64,000 bases of DNA. It comes from Pseudomonadota bacterium (GTDB taxonomy: Bacteria > Myxococcota_A > Polyangia > Polyangiales > Polyangiaceae). The notes under the pieces were generated by a model that ran no database searches, was not told the origin of the DNA, and saw nothing but the letters and a program-made list of their open reading frames with translations. The position numbers were made by a program, and so were the translations under genes. This document shows, one piece after another, positions 33,282-43,026 of this stretch (position 1 is the stretch's first letter; each line of letters starts with the position of its first letter). The DNA is taken from contig JAEWRL010000009.1 in the NCBI GenBank assembly GCA_023398955.1, positions 1-64,000 on the forward strand, given 5' to 3'.

Positions 33282-34418
33282 GTGAATGTGGCGAGACGTA
33301 GACGTACAGAATCCAGTACCGAACGCGGCCTTCCTAGCCTGAACCAGGCTCGGTACGAGAGGCGCCGGGCCATCATCGCTGGCAAGGTCAGGGTGCGTGC
33401 CATGCCGCCTCACTTCTGGTTGTGGCTGCTGATCGGGCTGTCCGTGTTTGGCGTCGTTTACTGGTGGATCGCTGCGCGTGAGCTTGCCCAGCAAAAGTCG
33501 GCGCTCATGGCCAAACAAAGGACCGTCGCACAGTCCCTGGGACCAAGAATCCTGCCGTTTCGCGACAAGATCGAGGCATGGGTTGCCGAGCTGGCGCACG
33601 ATCCATGGCCGGGGGACGAGATCGCGAGTGAAGTGGAACTCGCGGAGGTGCGAAGGACTCCAGGGGTGTACCTGAGACTCCGGCAGGCGAATGCCAAGGA
33701 ACGGGACGAGATTCCAGCGGCTGCGGCGGTATCCCTCCATGACGGTTTCACGTCGTGCTTCTTCATTCGGCGTGGGGAGGCCGATCCCCGCAGGGGCGAA
33801 CCCTGCACGAACCTCGGGGATTGCGAGCCAGGGTTCCTGTGCAACGAATGGAACGTGTGCGTGCCGCCGCCGCGGCCGTATAACCTTCGTCTTGCCTATC
33901 GGGCGCTGAGGATACTCTCTCCAGAGTGGGTGGAGCAGCTGCACGAGGCGAGCAATGACCTCGAGGTTCGCGTTCAGGCACGCGACTTGGAAGGTGTTAC
34001 TCAGAACGATGTCCCCATCGCGATTGAGCTGCTGTCTCGAGCGGAGTACCTGACCGTCGTACTCGACGAAACGCCCGAGGGTGGCCCGCCGCCGGCTCTT
34101 GAGGACGCTGGCGCGGAAACCATTGATCAGCGCCTGCAGCGCTCACCGCACTACGCACGCGTCGGGATTTGGGATCTGGAGTCGGAGCGGCTGCTCGTGC
34201 GTCTACGCAGGATGGCCAGCGGCACACTCCTGGCGGTAGGAACCAGGACGGGGCAGCAGAGTCGCGAGAATCTGGCTGCGCAGCAGCGACAGACGAACAG
34301 TTGCGCGCTCGCCCTTGCCGTCAAGCAGGCGATCACGGAGAAGGGAGCCGCAGCTGCCCTCCAGCCAGACCCGAACACCGAGGCCAATGAGGCGAAAGCT
34401 GCGACTAGCGAGGAATGA
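33282..34418 (+). CDS. Single-TM membrane protein with Cys cluster, next to exb cluster
   Basis: A 378-residue protein with a basic cytoplasmic N-terminus, one TM helix (about 45-63; WLWLLIGLSVFGVVYWWIA) and an outer domain. It holds a cysteine block of the form C-x4-D-C-x5-C-x4-C (CTNLGDCEPGFLCNEWNVC). Its outer domain is homologous to that of the 21149-22132 product. The GTG start at 33282 is a best guess; an ATG at 33402 would leave almost no N-terminus. Its 3' end overlaps the opposing hydantoinase gene by 14 bases. Function unknown; a partner of the ExbB/D complex is possible. Confidence 0.7.
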   Translation: MNVARRRRTESSTERGLPSLNQARYERRRAIIAGKVRVRAMPPHFWLWLLIGLSVFGVVYWWIAARELAQQKSALMAKQRTVAQSLGPRILPFRDKIEAWVAELAHDPWPGDEIASEVELAEVRRTPGVYLRLRQANAKERDEIPAAAAVSLHDGFTSCFFIRRGEADPRRGEPCTNLGDCEPGFLCNEWNVCVPPPRPYNLRLAYRALRILSPEWVEQLHEASNDLEVRVQARDLEGVTQNDVPIAIELLSRAEYLTVVLDETPEGGPPPALEDAGAETIDQRLQRSPHYARVGIWDLESERLLVRLRRMASGTLLAVGTRTGQQSRENLAAQQRQTNSCALALAVKQAITEKGAAAALQPDPNTEANEAKAATSEE

Positions 34419-37400
34419 GCGGGGAGGGTGCGGGCTCCGCTGCGGGTGGGGCTCCCCAGCCACCCCCGCCTGGCGTGGCAATCACCAGACGGTCCCCCGG
34501 AACGACCGAGACACGAGCTCTGCCGCCCAGAGGTTCGTCGTTGAGGAACTGCTCCCCGCATTTACCTGACTGTCCGCCGTTGCAGCCGAACGGGACTGTC
34601 GTGCGCCTCTCCGCGATCAAGGAGACGGTGACGGGCGCGAGGAACTCGAACTCACGGACAAGGCCATCGCCGCCCGGGTGCGCGCCATGGCCTCCTGAAC
34701 AATGGCGCAGCTCGAAGCGGCGAACTCTCACAGGGTAGCGGCTCTCGAGCACTTCCGGATCAGTAATGCGTGTGTTGGTCATATGGGTGTGCACGCCACT
34801 TGCCCCACGGGACGTCGCTGTCGCTCCGGCACCACCGGCTATCGTCTCGTAATAGCCAAAGCTAGAGTCTCCGAAGGCCAGGTTGTTCATGGTGCCTTGG
34901 CTGGCGGCGGCAACCTTCAGTGCGCCGAGCAGTACGTCGACGACTCGTTGAGAGGTCTCGACGTTGCCTCCAGCAATGGCCGCGCCGGGGTTCGGATTGA
35001 GCAAGCATCCTCTGGGAACGATTACGTTGACGGGATCCAGCGTACCGGAGTTCAACGGCAGAGAGCCCGAAGCGATGACACGCATCACGTAGAGTGTGGC
35101 GGCCAACGTAACGGCGAACGGAGCGTTGAGGTTGTTCTTCGTTTGCGAGCCAGTCCCCGTGAAGTCGACCGTTAGCCGTTCGCCTTTGACGGTCAGAGTG
35201 GCGATGATTGCCGTTCCGTCGTCAAGGCTATCAGCGAAGCGGTGGATCCCTTCGGGGAGCTCCCGAAGCTTCGCGCGCACCCGAGACGCGGCGTCGGCCT
35301 GCAGCGCTTTCAACTGCTGCTCCACGACCTGCGAACCAAACTCTTCCACGAGGGTGAGGAGGGCGAGTTCGCCCTGATTGTTCGCCGCCATCTGGGCTTC
35401 GATATCCGCGATGTTCTGTGCGGGGTTGCGGGCCGGAAAGGGTCCGGTCGCGAGTCGAGCGAGAAGCGATTCACGCTCAAACCTTTGGCCGTGGCGGACG
35501 CGGAACAGCGGCAAGAGGACTCCCTCCTCTTCGAGGGAACTCGAGAATGGAGGCATCGATCCGGGGACGGAGCCGCCAACGTCCGCGTGGTGTCCGCGGT
35601 TCGCGACGAAGAAGAGCAGTTCGCTGTTGCGGCCAAACACCGGACTGATGACTGTAACGTCCGGCAGGTGGGAGCCCCCGGCATCAGGGTCGTTGGTGAC
35701 GTAAGCGTCGCCCGACGCCAAGGGCAGACGGGTAGCGAGCAGCGCCCTCACCGTCTGCGCCATGGCCCCCAGGTGTACCGGAATGTGAGGCGCGTTGGCG
35801 ACCAGGCCCCCTTGACGGTCGAAGACCGCACAGGAGAAATCGCGCCTCTCGCGGATATTCGTGCTCACAGCGGTGCGCTGTAGGACCTGGCCCATTTGGT
35901 CCGCAATCGACATGACCGCGTTGGCGATGAGTTCCAGCCGAATCGGGTCTGGTGTCGACGTGGTACCCATCGCGCTGCCACACCTGAGGGCTGACTCACG
36001 AACGGTGGAAGCGAGCTTCACCTCGATGATTGAGTCACTCCGGAGGCGTAGAGTGAAGCCAGGATCGAGCGCAATGGTCCCAGTGGCTTCGAGTACGAGG
36101 GCTGGGCCGGGAAGCTCCGCGTCCGACCCCAGGTCCTCTCGGTGATACACCGGGACGTCATCGAGCCACTGTCCGCCCATGTTCGCTCGAGTGCGTCGCA
36201 CAGGCCGCGTTGCACTGGTAGTGGGGGCGACGACGCAGTGGTTCGGGGGGCTCCGCGTGCCGCGCACCTCCGTCCGCTGCACGGCCATTTCGATGGGATA
36301 CCCTTCTCGCCGGTAGCCGAAGAGCCGCTGGTGTTGATGCTCGAACTCGAGGAGCATCGCTTCGAAGCTCCCATAGGGAATAGTGAGCGATGTCTCGGTA
36401 CCTGCGTAACGCAGGTCGACGCGCGGGTGCACCGAAATCTCCGCCGCTGTGACCCCCTCCCGCAGGAGGGAGGCTCGCCCTTTGTTGGCCAGCTCTGCGA
36501 AGGAGGCGTCGAGAGACGTTACGTTCTCGGGGCAGAATGGCTTGGAGACAGCTGCTTCCCCATGCCAGACGTTGTCCGCGAGCCCCATGCCAAACGCGGA
36601 CAAAACACCTGCGAGAGGGTGGAACAAGATTGTGCGCACCCCAAGCAACGCCGCGACCGCGCAGGCGTGCTGGCCACCTGCTCCTCCAAAAACGACAAGG
36701 GCGTGATCGCGAACGTCATACCCACGAGCTACGGAGACCTCTCGGATAGCTTGCGCCATGTTCGCGTTGGCTATCGCCAGGAACCCGGCAGCAAGCTCGT
36801 CTGGCGTCAGCGGCACTCCGGATAGCGCCGACTCCTCCGCAAGCTGGCGGAGAAAGCGGCTTGCCCGTGCTCCGTCGAGGGGAAACGGGAACCTGTCCGG
36901 CACGAGCCGCCCAAGTGCTACGTTGACGTCTGTGAGTGTCAGTGCTTTCGCGTCAGTCCGACCGTAACAGAGAGGACCGGGCTCCGCCCCCGCACTCTCG
37001 GGACCGACACTGAGGCGGCCCATTTCCAGCTTGCACACGGAGCCTCCGCCTGCGGCGACTGTATGGACCCGGAGCGTCGGTGAGTGAACGCGTACGCTGG
37101 CAACGAGTGAGTCGTACTCGTACTCGAGCTCCTCCGCGACGCGGCACACGTCCGTCGACGTGCCTCCCATGTCGAAGCCAATCGCGAACCGGTGGCCAGT
37201 GGCCCTCGCCACGTGGCGGCATGCAACAACGCCTGCTGCGGGCCCGGAAAAGATCGCGTGGGGGCCACGCAGGCGTCCGGGCGAGGTGAGGCCTCCACTC
37301 GATTGCATCAATCGCACGTTGCTGCCGGGCAGCGCTCCACCGATCTTGGCGAGCCAGGTCTGCAGGGTAGGGGTGAGATAGGCGTCCAGGACCGTTGTGT

Positions 37401-37998
37401 CACCGCGGTTGACGAACCCGGCCCCAGCGGCGAAGTCATGCGACAAGCTGACGTTGTTGAAGCCTGCCTCCCGTGCGACCTCGCCGATCTCGCGTTCGAG
37501 CGCCGGGCAATGCTGCCCGAACAGGACGACGATGGCGACACTCTCCGAACCCGCCTCGCGGGCTGCGTGCATGGCCTCGAACGCAGCTTGTCTGTCTAGC
37601 GCGTCCACCGCAATCCCGGCAGGTCCGCCTCGGCTGCTCACTTCCACGACGCTTCTGTAGAGGGGCGCTCGCCGTCGAATATCGAGCGCGAAGAGGTCAG
37701 GGCGAGTCTGATCCCCAATCTCCAGCGCATCCTTGAAGCCCTGCGTGATGACCAGGCAACAACTGGTTCCCCTCCTCTCGAGCAAGGCATTCGTTGCCAG
37801 GGTCGTCCCTAGCCGCAGCACGCAGGGGGGGACGGCATCGTCCGGACCGAGCTGCAGGATCTCGCGAATCCCCTCCAGGAAGGCGAACTCGCTGGAGAGA
37901 CATTTGGCGACGTGCAGCCGGTCCGTGTTCGGGTCGAGCCCGATGCAATCGGTGAAGGTACCACCCCGGTCGACCCAGAACTCCCAGCGGCGGCGCAC
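34405..37998 (-). CDS. Fused hydantoinase A/B protein (5-oxoprolinase type)
   Basis: A 1197-residue ATP-dependent amidohydrolase. The N-terminal two thirds are HyuA-like (WVDRGGTFTDCIGLD phosphate motif, FDMGGTSTDVCRV, VFGGAGGQHACAVA). The remainder is HyuB-like (SVSTNIRERRDFSCAVFD, NDPDAGGSHLPDVTVISP, TPGGGGWG). The one-chain order and length match 5-oxoprolinase. The GTG at 37998 was chosen because GAGGGA lies ten bases before it and it starts right after the GYF gene stop. Substrate could be 5-oxoproline or another cyclic amide. Confidence 0.88.
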   Translation of the reverse strand: MRRRWEFWVDRGGTFTDCIGLDPNTDRLHVAKCLSSEFAFLEGIREILQLGPDDAVPPCVLRLGTTLATNALLERRGTSCCLVITQGFKDALEIGDQTRPDLFALDIRRRAPLYRSVVEVSSRGGPAGIAVDALDRQAAFEAMHAAREAGSESVAIVVLFGQHCPALEREIGEVAREAGFNNVSLSHDFAAGAGFVNRGDTTVLDAYLTPTLQTWLAKIGGALPGSNVRLMQSSGGLTSPGRLRGPHAIFSGPAAGVVACRHVARATGHRFAIGFDMGGTSTDVCRVAEELEYEYDSLVASVRVHSPTLRVHTVAAGGGSVCKLEMGRLSVGPESAGAEPGPLCYGRTDAKALTLTDVNVALGRLVPDRFPFPLDGARASRFLRQLAEESALSGVPLTPDELAAGFLAIANANMAQAIREVSVARGYDVRDHALVVFGGAGGQHACAVAALLGVRTILFHPLAGVLSAFGMGLADNVWHGEAAVSKPFCPENVTSLDASFAELANKGRASLLREGVTAAEISVHPRVDLRYAGTETSLTIPYGSFEAMLLEFEHQHQRLFGYRREGYPIEMAVQRTEVRGTRSPPNHCVVAPTTSATRPVRRTRANMGGQWLDDVPVYHREDLGSDAELPGPALVLEATGTIALDPGFTLRLRSDSIIEVKLASTVRESALRCGSAMGTTSTPDPIRLELIANAVMSIADQMGQVLQRTAVSTNIRERRDFSCAVFDRQGGLVANAPHIPVHLGAMAQTVRALLATRLPLASGDAYVTNDPDAGGSHLPDVTVISPVFGRNSELLFFVANRGHHADVGGSVPGSMPPFSSSLEEEGVLLPLFRVRHGQRFERESLLARLATGPFPARNPAQNIADIEAQMAANNQGELALLTLVEEFGSQVVEQQLKALQADAASRVRAKLRELPEGIHRFADSLDDGTAIIATLTVKGERLTVDFTGTGSQTKNNLNAPFAVTLAATLYVMRVIASGSLPLNSGTLDPVNVIVPRGCLLNPNPGAAIAGGNVETSQRVVDVLLGALKVAAASQGTMNNLAFGDSSFGYYETIAGGAGATATSRGASGVHTHMTNTRITDPEVLESRYPVRVRRFELRHCSGGHGAHPGGDGLVREFEFLAPVTVSLIAERRTTVPFGCNGGQSGKCGEQFLNDEPLGGRARVSVVPGDRLVIATPGGGGWGAPPAAEPAPSPLIPR

Positions 37999-38009
37999 GG
38001 ATCGTTCCC

Positions 38010-39131
38010 TCACCGCGCGAGAATCGCGTATATCGCCGCACCGAGGGCAGTTGCCAATACCAGGACGAGTATCCACAGCACCGACCGCCCGCTCGTGCTG
38101 TCGGGCGCATAGACCCGTACTGCCGGGGAGGTTGTCTCCTGGTGGGCGATGGCTGCGGGGCCTGCCGGCCGCGGCATGGGGGCTGGCCCATGGCTCTCGA
38201 CGCGATTTTGCAGGTTAGGTCCCAGCGGAGCCTCGACTGCGGTGAGCACGGGAACCTCCGAGAACCCAGCATCGGAGTCCGATACCGCGTCTTGGAGTTC
38301 GTCGAACGCCAGTAGCTCCGCAGCTTCCGTTGGGTCGGCGTCTGAAACGGTAACAGGGTCGGCTGAGTGCGAATCCGACCTCCGTGGCGGGCTGGGGCTC
38401 GCGCTGACGACCGGTCTCGCCCCCGCCGCTCGAGCTCCCGCGGCAGATGGTTGGCTCGGCCGAGGCACTGGAGGAGGAGGGGGCACGCGGATGGGCGCGC
38501 GTACGCCTGGCGCCGGCACGCCCGATTGCAGCGCCCCAGCCTCATCCCACGGGCCCGGGTCACTCTTGGTTTCTGTCGCCGTGCTCTCGCCCACGCCCGT
38601 CACGGGGGGAACCGCGTCTGCTGGTACCACCGGATGCGGTACTCGCGGCGTTATGGGTTCGGAGTCAGTCGGAGAGAAACCGGGCGCCGAAGAGAGCTCA
38701 CCACTGCCCAGCACTGCGGCTGGCGTGGCTTGCATGATGGTCGCTTGGGGCGGCCTGGCTGGTGGGGGTGGGTCACCCGTTGGTCGGGCAGAGTTGAGGA
38801 CGCCAGGGGCTTCCCCTTGCAATGCCGCGGGCAGTGGCAGTGGCGTGCTCTCCAGGCCGATATCGGAAGGATCGGGCCGAGGTGGCGAACTCTTGTCGGA
38901 TCTCACCGCAGGCTCCAGAAACCACGGTGCAGACATGATATGGGTCGGCGTATCTCGGGCAACCTCCTCGGCGAACTCAGGAAACTCTGCGAGGGGCGCC
39001 CAGTCATCCTCTCCGACCTTTTGCGCCTCCGAGTCGATCGGAACCTTGCCGAGCTGGAGCGCCCGCAGGAGCTCGGACGTGGGGATCGGCCCCACGGTAC
39101 GTCCACGACGTCGCAACCTCCACTGTGTCAT
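38010..39131 (-). CDS. GYF-domain protein with C-terminal TM anchor
   Basis: A 373-residue protein. Residues 1-55 form a bacterial GYF_2 domain (WRLRRRGRTVGPIPTSELL...GEDDWAPLAEF). About 270 residues of proline-, serine- and acid-rich disordered sequence follow, then a C-terminal TM helix (VLWILVLVLATALGAAIYAIL). Such tail-anchored adaptor proteins are common in myxobacteria. Its ATG overlaps the lyase stop, and its stop lies 11 bases before the hydantoinase GTG. A protein-protein adaptor role is inferred. Confidence 0.85.
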   Translation of the reverse strand: MTQWRLRRRGRTVGPIPTSELLRALQLGKVPIDSEAQKVGEDDWAPLAEFPEFAEEVARDTPTHIMSAPWFLEPAVRSDKSSPPRPDPSDIGLESTPLPLPAALQGEAPGVLNSARPTGDPPPPARPPQATIMQATPAAVLGSGELSSAPGFSPTDSEPITPRVPHPVVPADAVPPVTGVGESTATETKSDPGPWDEAGALQSGVPAPGVRAPIRVPPPPPVPRPSQPSAAGARAAGARPVVSASPSPPRRSDSHSADPVTVSDADPTEAAELLAFDELQDAVSDSDAGFSEVPVLTAVEAPLGPNLQNRVESHGPAPMPRPAGPAAIAHQETTSPAVRVYAPDSTSGRSVLWILVLVLATALGAAIYAILAR

Positions 39132-40027
39132 GCAGTGCCCGCCTCGGCCCGAGTCGGATTCCTGGATTCGATCTGCTCTGCCAACGTGAGGGTCCTGGCA
39201 GCCTCATCGGCGTGCAACCGCTCGATGAGCCGTCCATCGACGACGACGACTCCCCGCCCAGCGCGCTCGCCCTCTTGGAAGGCTTCAACGATACGCGCCG
39301 CTTCCGCGATCTCCTTTGCAGAGGGTGCGTACTGCTCATTGCAGACATCGATCTGGCTCGGGTGGATCAGAGTCCTCCCATCGAATCCCATGGTGCGGCC
39401 ACTGCGGCAGGTATCCAGAAAACCTTCCGGGTCTTGAATATCGAGATGGACGCCGTCGAGCACCGTCAGACCATGTGCGCGTCCGGCGAGCAGACACTGC
39501 GATAGGGACGACAGCAGGGCGGTTCTTTCTCTCGTGTGCCGCGCGCGGAGGGCCTTCGTCAAATCCGACGTGCCGACGACGAGTGTAGTGAGGCGTCCGC
39601 CTCCAGCAGCGATCCGTTCTGCATGGAGCACTCCGAGCGGGGTCTCGAGCATGCACCACATCGCGACCTGCGAGGGGAACCCCAAGGCATCCATTCGCCC
39701 ATTCATCTCTTGAACGGCAGCGGCGTCCTCGACCTTTGGCAGCAGCACAGCGTCCAGGGGCACGGTAGCCAGGACTTCCAGGTCTTCGTCGCTCCAGGGC
39801 GTGCCCAGTCCGTTGACACGGACGACAACCTCGCGGTGGCCGAAACCTCCTTCGCGCAGCGTACTGATGACTTCTTGGCGCGCGATGTCCTTCTTTGCTG
39901 GCGATGTTGCGTCCTCGAGATCCAGGATGACCACATCGACAGGAAGCGAGCGCGCCTTACGGTGCGTCCGCACCGAATCACCAGGCATGAACAGAGCGCT
40001 GCGGCGAGGACGGGTTGGGAGTGGCAT
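39128..40027 (-). CDS. HpcH/HpaI-type CoA ester lyase (CitE/malyl-CoA lyase-like)
   Basis: A 299-residue TIM-barrel Mg-dependent aldolase. RRSALFMPGDSVR starts the family; VVILDLEDATSPAKK carries the metal-site acids, VVRVNGLGTPW and LLPKVEDAAAV follow, and GFDGRTLIHPSQIDVCNEQYAPS is the CitE/malyl-CoA lyase closing motif. It would cleave citramalyl-, malyl- or methylmalyl-CoA. The ATG at 40027 opens the conserved region. First gene of an overlapping operon with the GYF and hydantoinase genes. Confidence 0.9.
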   Translation of the reverse strand: MPLPTRPRRSALFMPGDSVRTHRKARSLPVDVVILDLEDATSPAKKDIARQEVISTLREGGFGHREVVVRVNGLGTPWSDEDLEVLATVPLDAVLLPKVEDAAAVQEMNGRMDALGFPSQVAMWCMLETPLGVLHAERIAAGGGRLTTLVVGTSDLTKALRARHTRERTALLSSLSQCLLAGRAHGLTVLDGVHLDIQDPEGFLDTCRSGRTMGFDGRTLIHPSQIDVCNEQYAPSAKEIAEAARIVEAFQEGERAGRGVVVVDGRLIERLHADEAARTLTLAEQIESRNPTRAEAGTA

Positions 40028-40285
40028 TGGCGGGCTCCAGATGCGGATCATCCGCAAGATCCTGCAGGAGCGAAAGGTCCGGTACCGGAAACCGGAGCTC
40101 GGGACGCAGGGAGTCGAAACGGTTGGCCTGCTTTTGTTCCGGGTGAGCGTTGCCGTCAAGGCCCGATGCTCGCACCGGAACAGCGCAGCCAAACGCTCAC
40201 GGATTGGAAGTGCCGACCATTCGCACTCTTGCTTCGACTCACCCGCCGCCCGAGTGAGCCGGGCCAAAGGACCGGGGCCCTCGTT

Positions 40286-42544
40286 TCACTGCGCGGTCCG
40301 GAACTCGAACGTGAGTTTCCCCTCGCGGACATCGATAGTGACATTGCCACCGGCTTCGAGCGCGCCGAACAACAGCTCGTCTCCGAGCCGCCGCTTCACC
40401 TCATCTTGAATGACCCGAGCGAGCGGCCGAGCTCCGTTGTCCCGATCGTAGCCCCGTTCGGCGAGATGGACACGCGCCGCGCTCGTAAGGTCGATAGTGA
40501 CGCTCCGCTCCGCCAGTTGAGCACCGAGTTCAGCCATGAACTTGTCGACGACCCGTTCCATGACCTGCGGAGACAACGTATCGAAGTGAATACGAGCATC
40601 GAGTCGGTTCCGGAACTCTGGGCTGAACGTATTCTTGAGGGCTATATCTTCGTTGCCGCGAGAGTTGCGCTCGCCGAAGCCGAGCATGCGTCGAGCCAAA
40701 TCGGCCGCGCCCACGTTGCTCGTCATAATCAGGATGATGTGGCGGAAGTCCGCTTGCTTCCCGTTATTGTCCGTCAGCTTCCCGTGATCCATCACCTGCA
40801 GCAGAACGTTGAAGACGTCAGGGTGCGCCTTCTCGATCTCGTCGAGGAGTAAGACCGCGTGAGGCGATTTGGCGACCGCCTCGGTGAGCAGTCCGCCCCG
40901 ATCGTACCCCACGTAGCCGGGGGGGGCCCCAATCAGCCGTGACACGGTGTGGCGCTCCATGTACTCGCTCATATCGAAGCGAAGGAGCTCGATGCCCATT
41001 GTGGAAGCCAGCTGGCGCGCGACCTCCGTCTTGCCGACGCCCGTGGGTCCTGTGAAGAGGTAGGAGCCAATCGGCTTCTCCGGTGCCTTCAGCCCCGCGC
41101 GGGACAATTTGATAGCTGTGGCGAGCTCGTCGATTGCCCGGTCCTGCCCGAACACCTTCGACTTCAGCGCGGCTGGAAGATTTCGCAGGGCTCCCTTGTC
41201 GTCCGAGCTCACCTGCCGCGGAGGTATCTGTGCCATCCGCGCGACCACCGCCTCGATCCGTACGGGCTCGATGATCATGCTCTCGGTTCCCTCCAGCTTC
41301 GCATCGGCGCCAGCCTCATCCATGAGGTCGATGGCCTTGTCCGGTAGCTTGCGATCGTGGAGATGGCGCTGGGCAAGTGTCGCGGCGGCGACTAGCGCCT
41401 CCTCCGAGTACGTCACCCCGTGAAACTCTTCGTACTTGCTGCGAAGCCCCTTCAGGATGTCAATCGTCTCTTCGAGGCTCGGCTCGAGGACTTCGATCCT
41501 CTGGAAGCGCCGCGCCAGGGCACGGTCGCGCTCCAGATGGCTCCTGAACTCCTCGAAGGTAGTAGCGCCGATACAGCGCAGCCGTCCGCCCGCAAGAGCG
41601 GGCTTGAGTAGATTGGCGGCGTCCATCGCCCCGCCGTTCACGGCCCCCGCCCCGACCACGGTGTGCAGCTCATCCACGAAGAGTATTGCTCCTTCGCGCT
41701 GCTCGAGATCGCGGAGGACGCCTTTGATCCGGTTCTCGAAGTCTCCCCGAAACTTCGTTCCTGCCAGGAGGCTGCCCATATCCAATGCAAATATGGTTGC
41801 TCCATACAAGGCCTGGGGAACGTCCTTGGCTTCGATGCGTGCCGCGAGACCCTCGACGAGTGCCGTTTTGCCGACGCCCGCGTCGCCGACGAAAAGGGGA
41901 TTGTTCTTCTTTCGACGTGCGAGCACCTGAATTGCGCGCCGCAGCTCGCGCTCTCTTCCGACAAGGGGTTCCACTTCCCCTGCACTCGCCCGCTCGTTGA
42001 GGCTGACGGTGTACTGGGCAAGGAACTTCCCCTTGGAGTCCGACGAACCCTCCGCGTCTTCCTCGTCAGGGGCGCCGTCCTCGAGTTCGGGATCGCTGTC
42101 GGTCGTGCCAGCCCGTTCCACCCCATGAGACAGCAGGTTGACCACGTCGTACCTGGTCACTCCGGCTGCTTCCAGGGCCATGGCCGCAGGTGAGTCGGGC
42201 TCGGAGAACATGGCGACGAGCACGTTGTAACCATGGAGCTCATCCTTGCCGGATGATTCCACGTGGAGGAGGGCTCGTTGCAGGACGCGGTGGAACCCTC
42301 TCGATGGGCTCGGCGACTCCTCCGAACCGTCGGGACTCCGCGGGAACTCCTCGTCCAGGTACTTCTGGAGAGTCGTCTTGAGGGTGGTCGTGTTCGCTCC
42401 GGCGCCCTTCAATACCTGCAGGGTCTTGGGGTCATGGATTAGCGCAAACAGCAGATGCTCGACGGTCACCGTGTCGTGCTGGCGCCGGCGTGCTTCATGA
42501 GCCGCCAGGGAAAAGGCAACTTCTACTTCTGTGCTGAGTTTCAT
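40286..42544 (-). CDS. clpA: ClpA, AAA+ unfoldase of the ClpAP protease
   Basis: A 752-residue two-ring AAA+ protein. The Clp N-domain spans about 1-145; D1 has Walker A GDAGVGKT and D2 has GPTGVGKT, with LLLDEIEKAHPDVFN as the second Walker B. An LGF tripeptide before the FSPEFRNRLD motif marks the ClpP-docking loop, so it should work with ClpP (not in the window). No M-domain separates the rings, which excludes ClpB. It follows clpS by 49 bases. Confidence 0.96.
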   Translation of the reverse strand: MKLSTEVEVAFSLAAHEARRRQHDTVTVEHLLFALIHDPKTLQVLKGAGANTTTLKTTLQKYLDEEFPRSPDGSEESPSPSRGFHRVLQRALLHVESSGKDELHGYNVLVAMFSEPDSPAAMALEAAGVTRYDVVNLLSHGVERAGTTDSDPELEDGAPDEEDAEGSSDSKGKFLAQYTVSLNERASAGEVEPLVGRERELRRAIQVLARRKKNNPLFVGDAGVGKTALVEGLAARIEAKDVPQALYGATIFALDMGSLLAGTKFRGDFENRIKGVLRDLEQREGAILFVDELHTVVGAGAVNGGAMDAANLLKPALAGGRLRCIGATTFEEFRSHLERDRALARRFQRIEVLEPSLEETIDILKGLRSKYEEFHGVTYSEEALVAAATLAQRHLHDRKLPDKAIDLMDEAGADAKLEGTESMIIEPVRIEAVVARMAQIPPRQVSSDDKGALRNLPAALKSKVFGQDRAIDELATAIKLSRAGLKAPEKPIGSYLFTGPTGVGKTEVARQLASTMGIELLRFDMSEYMERHTVSRLIGAPPGYVGYDRGGLLTEAVAKSPHAVLLLDEIEKAHPDVFNVLLQVMDHGKLTDNNGKQADFRHIILIMTSNVGAADLARRMLGFGERNSRGNEDIALKNTFSPEFRNRLDARIHFDTLSPQVMERVVDKFMAELGAQLAERSVTIDLTSAARVHLAERGYDRDNGARPLARVIQDEVKRRLGDELLFGALEAGGNVTIDVREGKLTFEFRTAQ

Positions 42545-42593
42545 GGATTCGCTTTCGCGCGGGCCGACGCGCCACGGAGGCCGCGGCGCCGCC

Positions 42594-42923
42594 TCACTCC
42601 GCCGGTTCGGCGGTGCACTTCAGGGGATGCCCATGCTGTTTGGCGTGGTTCGTGACCTGTAGCGCCTTCGTTTCCGCGATGTCTCGCGTGAAGGTGCCGG
42701 CTACCCCGTAGCCTTGGTGATGCACGGTCAGCATTATCTGTGTGGCTTCTGTCTCGGTCTTGTGGAAGAACCTCATGAGCGTCGCCACCACGAACTCCAT
42801 GGTTGTGTAGTCATCGTTATGGAACAGCACATTGAACCGCCGCGGACGCTTTGTCCTCGTGCGGTCTGCGAGAGCGAGGTCGCCTTCACGCTCGGGCTGT
42901 TGGGGCGGTTTGGTTTCAGCCAT
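42594..42923 (-). CDS. clpS: ClpS N-end-rule adaptor
   Basis: A 109-residue adaptor that delivers N-degron substrates to ClpA. The disordered N-terminal extension is followed by FNVLFHNDDYTTMEFVVATL, the N-degron pocket residues (NDD, the central M), MLTVHHQGYGVAGTFTRDIAE and a short C-terminal tail. It lies upstream of clpA, so an operon is very likely. Confidence 0.96.
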   Translation of the reverse strand: MAETKPPQQPEREGDLALADRTRTKRPRRFNVLFHNDDYTTMEFVVATLMRFFHKTETEATQIMLTVHHQGYGVAGTFTRDIAETKALQVTNHAKQHGHPLKCTAEPAE

Positions 42924-43026
42924 GTGGGACGAACACGGCTAACTTGGTGACAAACACACAGCCTGTCGAGCAGGGGCGTTCACGGTGCTGCAAGTCTGCA
43001 TCGGCCTGCTGTTCGGTGTAAATGGT

